64,000 nt of DNA from Dyella lipolytica. Lineage in GTDB: Bacteria > Pseudomonadota > Gammaproteobacteria > Xanthomonadales > Rhodanobacteraceae. The DNA is taken from positions 58,295-122,294 of the forward strand of contig NZ_BSNQ01000009.1 of assembly GCF_030160075.1 (NCBI RefSeq), in the 5' to 3' direction. The number at the start of each line of letters is the position of its first letter. The stretch's first letter is position 1. Shown piece by piece: positions 21,466 to 30,403 of this stretch. A model generated the notes under the pieces. The model was not told the origin of the DNA, searched no databases, and was given only the letters and a program-made list of their open reading frames with translations. The position numbers were made by a program, and so were the translations under genes.

Positions 21466-23863
21466 AGGTCACCTGCCCTGCCTGCCAAATGGCCGGCCTC
21501 TCATCAGGCACATGGATCACAGCGGTACATGCCGGCGATGCACGAGGTACGTCGATGCGGTAGTCGCCGCTGGTCATATTGTCCAACTCGAAAAATCCAG
21601 CGTCGCCCGTGCGCTGACTGAAAACTTCCCCGTCCGGCGCCGTTACGGTTATCGCATAGTTATTGATGGCGCCCCCGCCATGCGCCGGCGAGAAATGTAG
21701 CGAGCCGTTCACGGCAGAGATCTTCGGCAAAGCGAATTTCACCAAAACCCCAGCGCCGTCGGCCGGCACTACATCAATCCTCGGCTCCAGCAAATCCACA
21801 TCCATGGGCAAATCGTCTTCGCGGACGGAAAGCGTCGTGGCGGCGTAGGGCGCCAAACTGGGCACCAGCAAGGTGCCGTTGCGACCGGTGACACCTATCG
21901 GCGTACCACCGCGATTGATACCCACGCCCGGGTAACCCACATCGGCCACGGCAAAGGCATCGTTGATCTCCGGTGTTAGATAAACATGGCCTTCAATCGT
22001 CGCGACAGCACCGCTGATCGAGAAGTTGGTGGACTGCTGCACGAAAGAACCATCGTCCACGTCACGGGCGCCCACGTCGATTTGTGTCCAACGATTGAGC
22101 CATGTGACATGAGCATCCTTGTCGTTAATGGGGCCTTGCCAACTGTCGTAAAGCCAATAACCGAATCCACCGTCGGAAGGCGGATACATGGTGGCTTCGA
22201 TGTATCGCTGTGGCGGGCTGTTGGTGACGTTTCGATAGCCCGCGCTCACCGTGGTGCGATTGCCCAATGGGATATAGACGGACGCAAAAATGCCACGCAG
22301 CCGCGTGCCACTGCCGGTCGCGCGCAGCCCGCTCAACGTCAATTGCCCGCGCCATGGCAATCGCAACGACCAATTTAGCGACTCGCTCGTCACCATAGTG
22401 TTATCGAAGCGACAAAGCCTGCCGACGTTGGCGGAAAGGGTTCCTACTAGCCCGAGCGTCTGCGACACCGTCATCGAATAGCGATCCCGTGCGCGCAGAT
22501 CGGGAAGAATCGGCACACCGATACTCGGCTCGCTCACACCTGGCGCACTAACATTTTCCTGGCCATTGCCTACCAACGTAAGCGCATCGTCAAAATCCTT
22601 TTGCGCGTGCCGCCATTGAAAACGGAATTCCGTGTGTTGCCACACGCCGTCGAAATTCACCTCATGCGCGTAGCGGCGCTGATGATCGTGCTGACGTTGC
22701 GCACTCATCAATGTGATCGTGCCAACAGGACCCAGGCCAAACGTCATCAATGGCGAAAGGCGTCGATCGCCCTGAAGGTAACTGTCGTTGGTGCCGACTG
22801 TCCACCAGTCCGTCACGCCATAGAGATAGGCAATGCTCGCGGCTTTTCCGCTATATCCACCCGCACCAAAACTCGCGCGGGGTGAACCAAAGCTCATATC
22901 GAAGGTATCGAAGCCCGCTTTAAGCAACTCATTGCTGAAGTAGTAAGGCACGTAGTACGCGTGTTGATTACCCGCGGCGTCCGTTACCAGTACGCTGATG
23001 TTGCGCAGGCCACCGTAGCCTTGCAGGCCCTGAAAGTTGAAGGGGCCCGGACCGATATTCATCCCACCGATCAAGACGCCATCCATGTAAATCTGCGCCT
23101 GCGAGGGCGATGGAGCAATGCCGGACATGCTGGCCGTCGGATTGATCACCTGCCCAGGTTGCAAAGCATAGCTTTGCTGCAAAGTAATGCCTGCGAGGGA
23201 AAACGTAGCGCCCAAGTCACCGGTGCTGGGCGTGTAATCGCCGACGAGAAGGCGCAAGGCGTCGTTGGGCCAATCGTGATACGCAACGGTGTCGAAGCGA
23301 TGGTTGCTGAATCCGGCCGGCGTGCTCGATAGCACCTGGTCGTCGAAAATCGACCATCCGAATATGCGAAGGTGCGGCGACAGTAGCGCCTGCTGATACG
23401 CGCGCCCTTGGGACTCGGTACGGCTATAGCTGTAGCTCAGAAACCCGGACCAGGGCGGCTCGGGTGTCAACGTGCGAATCACCGGTTCGGACAGATTGAC
23501 GTTATGTCCCTTCAACAGATCGCCGGGCACGACGATATGCACCGCAAGCGTGTTGAGGTCGAGTTCGTTCTCGGCTCCTTGGATGCTCTGCGGATCGAAG
23601 TAGTCTTTGCCGTTGACATGCTCCAGTTTCGGTTTCACCAACATCCCAAATTCATCGAGCATCGACGCCGGCAATAACACACGTTGTCCGTCAGTCAACG
23701 CGTCCTCTTCCGCGGGCTTGCCGTGATTGACGTCCACCGTCAAAACGACTTCGCTCAACGTCAAATCATGATGCTCGACCGCTGACGTCGCGACAGCGTG
23801 GATACCGGGAGCAAGGCATAGGGTCAGCAACCAGCCCATGCTCCATCCACGACGATTCGCCAT
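21458..23863 (-). CDS. Outer-membrane usher of archaic chaperone-usher pilus
   Basis: An 801-residue FimD/PapC-family usher that forms the outer-membrane pore for pilus assembly. A signal peptide (about 1-24) precedes an N-terminal periplasmic domain; GFLSYSYSRTESQGR starts the barrel. A plug-like segment includes PSPSQAQIYMDGVLIGG and the YGGLRNISVLVTDAAGN stretch. C-terminal domains (PSLAPYAATTLSV, FFELDNMTSGDYRIDVP) complete the fold. The length fits archaic (sigma-clade) ushers. ATG 23863 gives a normal signal peptide but lacks a clear ribosome binding site; an upstream GTG at 23911 is less likely. Confidence 0.9.
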   Translation of the reverse strand: MANRRGWSMGWLLTLCLAPGIHAVATSAVEHHDLTLSEVVLTVDVNHGKPAEEDALTDGQRVLLPASMLDEFGMLVKPKLEHVNGKDYFDPQSIQGAENELDLNTLAVHIVVPGDLLKGHNVNLSEPVIRTLTPEPPWSGFLSYSYSRTESQGRAYQQALLSPHLRIFGWSIFDDQVLSSTPAGFSNHRFDTVAYHDWPNDALRLLVGDYTPSTGDLGATFSLAGITLQQSYALQPGQVINPTASMSGIAPSPSQAQIYMDGVLIGGMNIGPGPFNFQGLQGYGGLRNISVLVTDAAGNQHAYYVPYYFSNELLKAGFDTFDMSFGSPRASFGAGGYSGKAASIAYLYGVTDWWTVGTNDSYLQGDRRLSPLMTFGLGPVGTITLMSAQRQHDHQRRYAHEVNFDGVWQHTEFRFQWRHAQKDFDDALTLVGNGQENVSAPGVSEPSIGVPILPDLRARDRYSMTVSQTLGLVGTLSANVGRLCRFDNTMVTSESLNWSLRLPWRGQLTLSGLRATGSGTRLRGIFASVYIPLGNRTTVSAGYRNVTNSPPQRYIEATMYPPSDGGFGYWLYDSWQGPINDKDAHVTWLNRWTQIDVGARDVDDGSFVQQSTNFSISGAVATIEGHVYLTPEINDAFAVADVGYPGVGINRGGTPIGVTGRNGTLLVPSLAPYAATTLSVREDDLPMDVDLLEPRIDVVPADGAGVLVKFALPKISAVNGSLHFSPAHGGGAINNYAITVTAPDGEVFSQRTGDAGFFELDNMTSGDYRIDVPRASPACTAVIHVPDERPAIWQAGQVTCE

Positions 23864-24142
23864 GGCACAGATGATCGGGATCTTGCGCACCCAGCCTCTC
23901 CCCGACCGCACATCTGGATGAATGATCCATCAAGAGGCTGAAGTCTCTTCCCGCACATGCTGCCGCCATCCTGGCGTTTGTCGCGCTTCGGCCCCCTCCG
24001 TCGTACACGCGTGCTCCTGCACGCACTGCCACATCAAGTACACCTGCAAACGTATGGCGAGTTAGAGTCGCTTGACCCGCGCACCTGCCGTCCTTGGACT
24101 GCGGTATCGGGGTGAGCTATTCACTCTGGCATTTTGATTGCG
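23864..24142. other. Long spacer inside the pilus operon
   Basis: A 279-base gap separates chaperone and usher, where the other junctions of the operon are tight. I see no convincing gene. Short open frames here lack ribosome binding sites and recognisable sequence. It may hold a regulatory or processing element. Confidence 0.4.
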
Positions 24143-24919
24143 CTAGCCCGACTTGCACGCGCCGCTCGGAACCGAGACAGGCACGGCAATCGGTTTGCCC
24201 TGGTCAAGATTGATGCTCAGCGTGGCCTGCGATGCACTGCACACGCTGCCGGAAATAGGCAATGAATACAGATGCGAGGCACCGGGCAGCACATACCACT
24301 CATCCAACTCACCGCTGGTGATGCCCGCAGGATCGGATGTAATGGATTTCAGATGCGCATGCGCCGTGCCCTGATTGGTAAGCCGCACCTTGATGAGGCC
24401 GGCCCCACCGCCTTCTACGCTGGCACTTAGCTTTGCGCTCACCTTGGCCTTGGGGTCGCTAACAAACGCGGGTATACCGAAACTTGTTCGTATCACGACA
24501 CTTTCGCCCGCCTCGTGGTGCGGAGGCGGCAACTCCGTGATGAAGAGTCGGTAGGCCTTTTCCGTACCCGACATAGCACCCTTGTCGGCGATAGAAACGC
24601 TGATGAAGCGCTGGTTCGGGTTTGCGTTACTGGCCTTTCCTTTGCCCTGCCCTTCCGTCGGCGTCGGCAACGTGAACTGCTTGGGAAAGAAATTCAAATC
24701 GCTGGTGTCGTTATACACATCCTTGCCAGCGACTTGTGTCCAACTCTTGGCCTCTACCTTCAGTTCCAAGGGTGTGTCGCCTTCATGCGCGACGACCACT
24801 ACGGCGCGTCTTCCCGTCAAATCCAGTCGCAACGGTGAAACGCTGAAGTTTGCCGCCGCCGCCGAACCGGCCAGCACTAAGCCGAGCACCCCAAGCCCAA
24901 AGCGCTTGATCGTAATCAT
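24143..24919 (-). CDS. Periplasmic pilus chaperone (PapD-like)
   Basis: A 258-residue chaperone with a signal peptide (about 1-23, ending SAAAA) and two immunoglobulin-like domains. The N-terminal FSVSPLRLDLTGR and VEAKSWTQ and the conserved YRLFITELPPP strand match the PapD/CsuC fold that donates a strand to pilin subunits. The C-terminal domain ends near SGACKSG. It stands between the major subunit and the usher. Confidence 0.9.
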   Translation of the reverse strand: MITIKRFGLGVLGLVLAGSAAAANFSVSPLRLDLTGRRAVVVVAHEGDTPLELKVEAKSWTQVAGKDVYNDTSDLNFFPKQFTLPTPTEGQGKGKASNANPNQRFISVSIADKGAMSGTEKAYRLFITELPPPHHEAGESVVIRTSFGIPAFVSDPKAKVSAKLSASVEGGGAGLIKVRLTNQGTAHAHLKSITSDPAGITSGELDEWYVLPGASHLYSLPISGSVCSASQATLSINLDQGKPIAVPVSVPSGACKSG

Positions 24920-24935
24920 CGCCAGACTCCTTTGA

Positions 24936-25397
24936 TCAGGGTGTAATCGTGACCGTTACGGTGTCTTCGTAATCGCCCGGTGGCACGCTTGCCAAAGCGT
25001 TTGCAGCCAAACCAACGGTGACATCGACTTTTGCTTCAGGACTAGGCCCGCTGCCAGTACCGCTTCCTGGCGTATGCGCCCATGTATAAGGGATGGTTTC
25101 GGTTCCACCCGTCCGCTTCATGTTGCGCGTGGCGCCTGCGTAATTTTGCCCGTTATCGGCGCTTATGGTGTGCGTGGTTCCATTGCTGCACCAGTAGCGC
25201 ACCTCTCCCTTTCCTTCAAGGGCATTGTGCGCAGCGCCTGAAACATGTTCACCGAAGTGAGCTTCGTCGTTACCCGTGGTGGTACACCCACCTTTTACGG
25301 TTACTTTCACTTTCAGTTGTTCCTGGTAACCGAAAGCGATACACGGCAAAGCGAAAACCAGACATAAAAGCATGCATTGCACAGGCTTCTTTTTCAT
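24936..25397 (-). CDS. Spore-coat-U domain pilin, probable major subunit
   Basis: A 153-residue secreted subunit with a signal peptide (about 1-23, ending AFG) and one spore-coat-U domain. Features are an N-terminal VKVTVKGGC donor-strand region, cysteines at about 38 and 70, and the C-terminal PPGDYEDTVTVTITP strand typical of Csu-type subunits. It is the first gene of the operon, as major subunits usually are. ATG 25397 follows AGGGG at nine bases. Confidence 0.85.
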   Translation of the reverse strand: MKKKPVQCMLLCLVFALPCIAFGYQEQLKVKVTVKGGCTTTGNDEAHFGEHVSGAAHNALEGKGEVRYWCSNGTTHTISADNGQNYAGATRNMKRTGGTETIPYTWAHTPGSGTGSGPSPEAKVDVTVGLAANALASVPPGDYEDTVTVTITP

Positions 25398-25732
25398 ACG
25401 GAATACCCCTTTTTTGAAAAAATGGATATTGCGCAGCTTGTCTAGCGAGCGGCACAAGGCATGCCGCGTTTTCTTATTCTATACGCCGTCAATAGTGAAA
25501 ATTCCACTTCTTTTTCCATATATCGGCGCGTTACTGATTCAACGCGAAAACCAACTAAACACCTATATCCGCATTTGGTATTAGCGAAAAGCCTTAGCCA
25601 CCTGCTTGGCGTTGACCAAGTAGATGTCGAGTGTGGTAAATCGAAATTTGGCGTACACAACCACGAGCCGTGCAAACGGACTTACTTACGCTGCCGCGTA
25701 GCACACGTTGTGATGGACTCCATCCGAGGCAC
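25398..25732. promoter_or_regulatory. AT-rich leader upstream of the pilus operon
   Basis: This 335-base gap is noticeably richer in A and T than the surrounding genes and lies directly upstream of the pilus operon on the minus strand. It contains A- and T-runs (near 25410-25420 and 25500-25520) but no clean sigma-70 promoter with correct spacing. AT-rich leaders of surface-structure operons are often silenced by H-NS-like proteins; that is inference. No gene is seen. Confidence 0.35.
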
Positions 25733-26290
25733 TCAAAGCATCCCGGTTTCGAGCTTCGCCGCATCCGACATCATCGAATGATTCCACGGCGGATCGAACA
25801 CCAGATCCACATCCGCTTCGACCACGGTGGGAATCAATTCCAGCTTGGTGCGTGCATCGTCGATAAGCACATCGCCCATGCCGCAGCCCGGCGCTGTCAG
25901 CGTCATCTTTATGTAGACCTTGCGCTGCTCGGGCGCGGTGGTCTCCAGGCTCACGTCGTAGACCAACCCCAGCTCGACCACGTTGATCGGAATTTCCGGA
26001 TCGAACACGGTTCGCAACTGCTGCCACACCAACTTCTCCACGTCGGAGTCGGTGGCGTCGGCAGACAGTTCCAGCGGCGGTGGCGGCTCCTTGCCCAAAG
26101 CATCGGCGTCGTTGCCAGCGATGCGGAACAGGTTGCCTTCCACATACACCGTGAAACTGCCGCCAAGCGCCTGGGTGATGTAGCCGACCTGGCCGGCCGG
26201 CAAGGTCACACTCTCGCCCTGAGGCACCATGACCGCGCCGCAGTCTCGCGCCAGAGTGAAAGGTTCGCTGCTAAGACTGAAACCGCTCAT
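25733..26290 (-). CDS. sufT: Fe-S cluster assembly protein SufT
   Basis: A 185-residue protein of the SufT type, with an N-terminal extension (about 1-80) and a DUF59/MIP18 domain. Its signature DPEIPINVVELGLVYDV is at 97-113 and TAPGCGMGD, with the conserved Cys136, at 132-140. SufT assists maturation of Fe-S proteins in the cytoplasm. It stands alone here, away from any suf operon, which is usual in this order. Confidence 0.92.
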   Translation of the reverse strand: MSGFSLSSEPFTLARDCGAVMVPQGESVTLPAGQVGYITQALGGSFTVYVEGNLFRIAGNDADALGKEPPPPLELSADATDSDVEKLVWQQLRTVFDPEIPINVVELGLVYDVSLETTAPEQRKVYIKMTLTAPGCGMGDVLIDDARTKLELIPTVVEADVDLVFDPPWNHSMMSDAAKLETGML

Positions 26291-26503
26291 GCCATCTCGT
26301 TGCTCGTCATGGAAAGCCGTCCGACGGCTTACCCGGCCCTCTATTATGCCGGTCGCCAGTGGGGCCTGTCCTAAAGATCAGGCTGAAACTGCCCAATCTC
26401 AAGGGATACCGGGCAGAGAAATCTCACGCGCCACGCTAATATGGCTGCTTTGCCCAGCAGGACATCGCGTGACCGTGTTCCGATCCATCGGCAATTGCCA
26501 ACC

Positions 26504-26947
26504 ATGATTGTGCGCCGAGTGCTTGGCGAGTGTTTCGCGCTGTTCTGTGCGGTGATGCTGGGGCTGGCGGCTGGCGCAGTCTGGCTGGTGCCCACGGTAT
26601 TTTTGCGCCATTCGCTGCCCTGGCTAGTCTTGCCTATCGGCTGGTTGCTTGCCGTGGCTATCCGTCAATGGGTGCATGGCGGCAAATGGAATGCCGTCCT
26701 GCTGGCATCCGTGGCCACCGTGGTGGCCTGCGCCTATCTTCAAGTACTGACGGTAGCGACCGACCTTTCCGCCATGATGGGCTATGGATTGATCGATGCC
26801 ATGCGCGCTGCAGGCTCCTCGATGCTGTGGGACTTGGCCCGCCTTGGTGTGGGTCCGCGTGATATCGCCTGGTGCGTCGCTGGCGTGATCGTCGCTGCCG
26901 TCACGGCCGCGCGTGACAAGGCACGCGCAACCTCTCCGGCGAACTAA
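26504..26947 (+). CDS. Small inner-membrane protein of unknown function
   Basis: A 147-residue protein with four predicted membrane helices (about 8-32, 35-52, 60-80 and 113-133) and short loops. I do not recognise the family. It is convergent with pntB, overlapping its stop by four bases, and the 213 bases upstream hold no other gene. Similar loops and a short hydrophilic C-terminus suggest a simple integral membrane protein. Confidence 0.65.
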   Translation: MIVRRVLGECFALFCAVMLGLAAGAVWLVPTVFLRHSLPWLVLPIGWLLAVAIRQWVHGGKWNAVLLASVATVVACAYLQVLTVATDLSAMMGYGLIDAMRAAGSSMLWDLARLGVGPRDIAWCVAGVIVAAVTAARDKARATSPAN

Positions 26948-28422
26948 CCGTCTACCGCCTTCAGTTCGGAAACGAGCTGGCCCGCGGCAGCCTGACCGTC
27001 GCCGTAGAGCATGCGCGCGTTGTCCGCATAGAACAGCGCATTCTCGATGCCAGCGAAACCGGTGCCCTTGCCGCGCTTGACCACGATCACCTGCCTGGCA
27101 TCGGCGACATCGAGAATCGGCATGCCGTAGATCGGTGACGAAGGGTCGGTCTTGGCCAGCGGATTGACCACGTCGTTGGCGCCGATCACCAGCGCCACAT
27201 CGGTGGCCGGGAATTCGGGATTGATATCTTCCATGTCCACGATCAGGTCGTAGGGCACGCCGGCTTCGGCTAGCAGCACATTCATGTGACCGGGCATGCG
27301 GCCTGCCACGGGATGGATGGCGAACTTCACCTTCACCCCACGCGCCAGCAGCAATTGCGCGAATTCCCACACCTTGTGCTGTGCCTGCGCTACGGCCATA
27401 CCGTAGCCGGGAACGATCACCACACGCTCGGCGTAAGCCATCATCACGGCAGCATCGGCGGCATCGATCGGCTTTTGGCTGCCGCCGATCTCCTGCGCGG
27501 CCGCACCGGACGCTGCGCCAAAATTGCCGAACAACACATTACCGATCGAACGGTTCATCGCCTTCGCCATCAGCTGTGTCAGCAGCGTACCGGCCGCGCC
27601 AACCACCATGCCGGCGATGATCATGGCTTCGTTGTGCAGCACATAGCCTTCGAACGCCACCGCCAGGCCGGTGAATGCGTTGTAGAGCGAAATCACTACC
27701 GGCATATCGGCACCGCCGATAGGCAAGGTCATCAGTAGACCGAACAACAGCGCGAGCGCAAAGAACGCTCCGATCAAGGCGAGGCTTACATGCCCCGTCG
27801 CCAGCATCAGACCGATCACCACGGCAGCTGCCAGTACCAGCAGATTCACCACGCGCTGCCCGGGAAACACGAAACGCCGGTCCAGCCACCCCTGCAGCTT
27901 GGCGAAGGCGATCAGCGAACCGGAAAAGCTCACCGAGCCGATCAGCGCACCCAACACACCCAGCGCCAGCGCTACTGGGCTCAGCGGAGCCACCGCCACT
28001 GCCGCATGCAGCGGCGACCAACTTTCCGGCATCAAAGGAAAGGTATGGGGCGCCACGACCCCGTCCAGAGTCGCAAAATCACCTGCATGGCCGATCAACT
28101 CACTGGCGCCGATGGCTGCCGCAGCGCCACCACCCATGCCGTTGTACAGCGCGACCATTTGCGGCATGGCCGTCATCGCCACTCGGCGGCCGGACCACCA
28201 GGCCGCGGCCACGCCGATCAGCACCGCAGCGATAATCAGCCCGCGATTCGCCATATCGGGCAGCAACAGGGTGGCCACCACCGCCAGCAACATGCCGAAG
28301 CCGGCCCAGACGATGCCGCCGCGGGCCGTGCGCGGCGAACTCATGCGCTTCAGACCAAGGATGAACAGCAGAGCGGCGAGGAAATAGCTGGCGTCGATCA
28401 AAGTCTGCGGCCAGGCCATCAC
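26944..28422 (-). CDS. pntB: NAD(P) transhydrogenase subunit beta
   Basis: A 492-residue subunit carrying membrane domain II (about nine helices, residues 5-290) and the NADP(H)-binding domain III (about 310-492). The latter has VIVPGYGMAVAQAQHKVWEF and the VALVIGANDVVNP loop. With PntA it couples proton entry to NADPH formation from NADH. It overlaps pntAb by four bases. Confidence 0.96.
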   Translation of the reverse strand: MMAWPQTLIDASYFLAALLFILGLKRMSSPRTARGGIVWAGFGMLLAVVATLLLPDMANRGLIIAAVLIGVAAAWWSGRRVAMTAMPQMVALYNGMGGGAAAAIGASELIGHAGDFATLDGVVAPHTFPLMPESWSPLHAAVAVAPLSPVALALGVLGALIGSVSFSGSLIAFAKLQGWLDRRFVFPGQRVVNLLVLAAAVVIGLMLATGHVSLALIGAFFALALLFGLLMTLPIGGADMPVVISLYNAFTGLAVAFEGYVLHNEAMIIAGMVVGAAGTLLTQLMAKAMNRSIGNVLFGNFGAASGAAAQEIGGSQKPIDAADAAVMMAYAERVVIVPGYGMAVAQAQHKVWEFAQLLLARGVKVKFAIHPVAGRMPGHMNVLLAEAGVPYDLIVDMEDINPEFPATDVALVIGANDVVNPLAKTDPSSPIYGMPILDVADARQVIVVKRGKGTGFAGIENALFYADNARMLYGDGQAAAGQLVSELKAVDG

Positions 28423-28727
28423 TTGGCCTCCCCGCTGCCCTTCCCGGGCTTGCTGGACTTAAACATTTCCAGCATCCGTTCCGTGACCACGTAGCCACCG
28501 GCGGCGTTGCCGGCCCCCAGCAGCACGCCCAGGAAACCTATCGCCATCTCGAACGGGGTGCGGGCATGGCCTAGCGCAATCATGGCTCCAACCAGCACAA
28601 TGCCGTGTATAAAGTTTGAACCTGACATCAACGGTGTGTGCAGGATGACAGGCACCCGCGCAATGATCTCGTAACCCGTGAATGCGGCCAGCATAAAGAC
28701 GTAGAGCGCCAGGAACCCGTCGAGCAT
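28419..28727 (-). CDS. pntAb: NAD(P) transhydrogenase subunit alpha, part 2
   Basis: A 102-residue subunit made of the three or four membrane helices that end PntA in one-piece enzymes. LYVFMLAAFTGYEIIARVP and TPLMSGSNFIHGIVLVGA are characteristic. ATG 28727 follows GAGGGA by five bases. It is translationally coupled to pntB but is 1.7 kb away from pntAa, with three plus-strand genes between. Confidence 0.95.
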   Translation of the reverse strand: MLDGFLALYVFMLAAFTGYEIIARVPVILHTPLMSGSNFIHGIVLVGAMIALGHARTPFEMAIGFLGVLLGAGNAAGGYVVTERMLEMFKSSKPGKGSGEAK

Positions 28728-28756
28728 GTGTTTCCCTCGCCAATCAGTGGTATCCA

Positions 28757-28780
28757 CCGCATCATACGGTCCCGGGTCAA
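28757..28780 (-). promoter_or_regulatory. Possible promoter of pntAb-pntB
   Basis: On the minus strand TTGACC (28775-28780) is followed after 17-18 bases by GTGGAT/TGGATA. It lies in the 75-base divergent gap between pntAb and the sigma-factor gene. Because pntAb-pntB are cut off from pntAa they need a promoter here; the exact hexamers are weak. Confidence 0.3.
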
Positions 28781-28802
28781 CCCGCGCGAGCCTGGGGCGT
28801 TA

Positions 28803-29453
28803 ATGGCAAGAGTCGAACAGATGGAGCCCCGGGATGCTCGCCCTGACGATTCGGAAAACGGCGCCATGAACAGCGTCTCGGCGGTGTTTGAGGCGGAACT
28901 TCTGGTCCAGGACGGTCGGGCGGTGCCTGCCACGCTGGATGCCTTCCTGGCGAGCATGGAGCGTCGGGCTTTCCGTATGGCCGAGTTGCATCTCGGCAAT
29001 CGTGAAGACGCCCTCGACGCCGTGCAGGACGCCATGCTTCGTCTGGTCAAGCATTACCGCGACAAGCCCGCGGGAGAATGGACGCCGCTGTTTTGGGGCA
29101 TCCTGCGCCGCCGCATCGTGGATCTGCAGCGCCGGCGCAAGGTGCGCTCCATCGTGGTCGGCTGGCTCGGCGGCGGTCACGACGACGATGGCGACGAATT
29201 ACCCGTATGGGAACCGGCCGATACCGGCCCGGACCCGCTGGAAAAATTGCACGGTGAGCAATCCTATGCCGACATGGCAGCCGCCGTGAAGCAACTACCG
29301 CAGCGCCAGCGCGAAGCGTTCATGCTGCGGGTGTTGGAAGGCCTGGATGTAGCAGAAACCGCCCAGGTGATGGGCTGCTCGGAAGGCAGCGTAAAAACAC
29401 ATCTTTCGCGCGCCATGCAACACCTGCGAGAGAAATTGGAGGAGTGGCGATGA
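28803..29453 (+). CDS. ECF-type RNA polymerase sigma factor
   Basis: A 216-residue sigma-70-family factor with regions 2 and 4 only. Region 2 is at about 50-90 (NREDALDAVQDAMLRLVKHYRD) and region 4 at about 160-212 (LPQRQREAFMLRVLEGLDVAE, then the helix-turn-helix GCSEGSVKTHLSRA). The start is uncertain: 28803 has GGGG upstream, while ATG 28866 (MNSVSAVFEAEL) would give a 195-residue protein. The stop overlaps the next start by ATGA, typical of a sigma/anti-sigma pair. Confidence 0.88.
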   Translation: MARVEQMEPRDARPDDSENGAMNSVSAVFEAELLVQDGRAVPATLDAFLASMERRAFRMAELHLGNREDALDAVQDAMLRLVKHYRDKPAGEWTPLFWGILRRRIVDLQRRRKVRSIVVGWLGGGHDDDGDELPVWEPADTGPDPLEKLHGEQSYADMAAAVKQLPQRQREAFMLRVLEGLDVAETAQVMGCSEGSVKTHLSRAMQHLREKLEEWR

Positions 29454-29839
29454 ACTCGTCCGACAAGCAATTCGAAAAGCGCGCTCGCGCGCTCTATCAA
29501 GAAGCCGCCCAGCGCGTGGATCCGGTCACTGCCGGACGCCTGCGCGCTGCGCGCCGTACCGCATTGCAGGCTGCCACTACGCATGCCTCGGCGCATCGCC
29601 GTACTCGCGTGCTTTTGCCGGTAGGCGCGTTGGCCGCCATGGCTCTGGCCGCATTGATGATCTGGCAGCCGGCACCGCGATCGCACACCGACGCCAACCA
29701 GCAAGCCGCTACGGCCACTGCCGCCGAACCGGACAACGAACTGCCGCCGGGCGCCGATAGCGCCGATCCGGGTCTGTACCAGAACCTCGATTTCTACAGC
29801 TGGCTGGCTGCCAATAACAGCAGCCAGACCAAACACTGA
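29450..29839 (+). CDS. Single-pass membrane protein, probable anti-sigma factor
   Basis: A 129-residue protein with a charged cytoplasmic N-terminus (1-50), one membrane helix (about 54-73) and a short periplasmic Ala/Asp-rich tail. ATG 29450 follows GGAGG by seven bases and overlaps the sigma stop. Size, topology and coupling fit an anti-sigma factor holding the ECF sigma at the membrane. No zinc-binding HxxxCxxC motif is present, so it is not of the ZAS class. The role is inferred from context. Confidence 0.72.
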   Translation: MNSSDKQFEKRARALYQEAAQRVDPVTAGRLRAARRTALQAATTHASAHRRTRVLLPVGALAAMALAALMIWQPAPRSHTDANQQAATATAAEPDNELPPGADSADPGLYQNLDFYSWLAANNSSQTKH

Positions 29840-29842
29840 TCC

Positions 29843-30361
29843 ATGCTGCCACGATCGTTTCGCCTGCCCTCGCTATTCGCTCTTCTCTTCGGCCTGATGG
29901 CTGCGACGCCGTCGTATGCGCAGAACTTTCCCACGCAGCATCCGTGGAACACGCTTAGTCCGGCCCAGCGCAATATGTTGTCGCCGCTGCAATCGCAGTG
30001 GGACTCCTTCCCGCCGCGCCGGCAAGAGCACATGCTCGAGCGCGCTCAGCAGTGGTTGACGTTGCCGCCGGGGCGACAGCAGGAAATCCGCGATCGCATT
30101 GCACGCTGGCAGCAGATGACACCGGAACAACGTCAGCAGGCGCGCGAAAACCAGCATCTTTACGACACGCTGCCGCCCGCAAAACAGCAGCAATTGCATG
30201 ACGCCTTCCAGCGCTTTCAGCAGCTTCCGCCAGCACAGCGCGATGCACTGCGTCGGCAATGGCAGACGCAGTCGCCGGAACAGAGGCAGCAGTGGCTACG
30301 GCATCTGGGCCCGAATTCCACGCTACCCGGCAAGCATGCGTTCGGTATGCCGGGTCGCTGA
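29843..30361 (+). CDS. DUF3106 periplasmic protein
   Basis: A 172-residue exported protein with a signal peptide (about 1-26, ending YAQ). The mature part is made of repeating short units of the form L-(S/P)-P-x-Q/R-R/Q (LSPAQRN, LPPGRQQE, MTPEQRQQ, LPPAQRDA, QSPEQRQQ), rich in Gln and Arg. This is the DUF3106 pattern. It starts four bases after the probable anti-sigma gene, so it may sense or buffer envelope state for that pair, in the manner of RseB or CpxP-like proteins; this is inference. Confidence 0.82.
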   Translation: MLPRSFRLPSLFALLFGLMAATPSYAQNFPTQHPWNTLSPAQRNMLSPLQSQWDSFPPRRQEHMLERAQQWLTLPPGRQQEIRDRIARWQQMTPEQRQQARENQHLYDTLPPAKQQQLHDAFQRFQQLPPAQRDALRRQWQTQSPEQRQQWLRHLGPNSTLPGKHAFGMPGR

Positions 30362-30403
30362 CGTGTGATCCGGCCCGATGCCACGCTAGGCACCGTCATT
30401 CTC

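Noticed and set aside
23766..24032. Possible small gene between pilus chaperone and usher
   Set aside because: It lacks a ribosome binding site, signal peptide and spore-coat-U features, and it overlaps the usher start.
25442..25675. 77-codon minus-strand frame upstream of the pilus operon
   Set aside because: AT-rich leader sequence, no ribosome binding site and no resemblance to a regulator.
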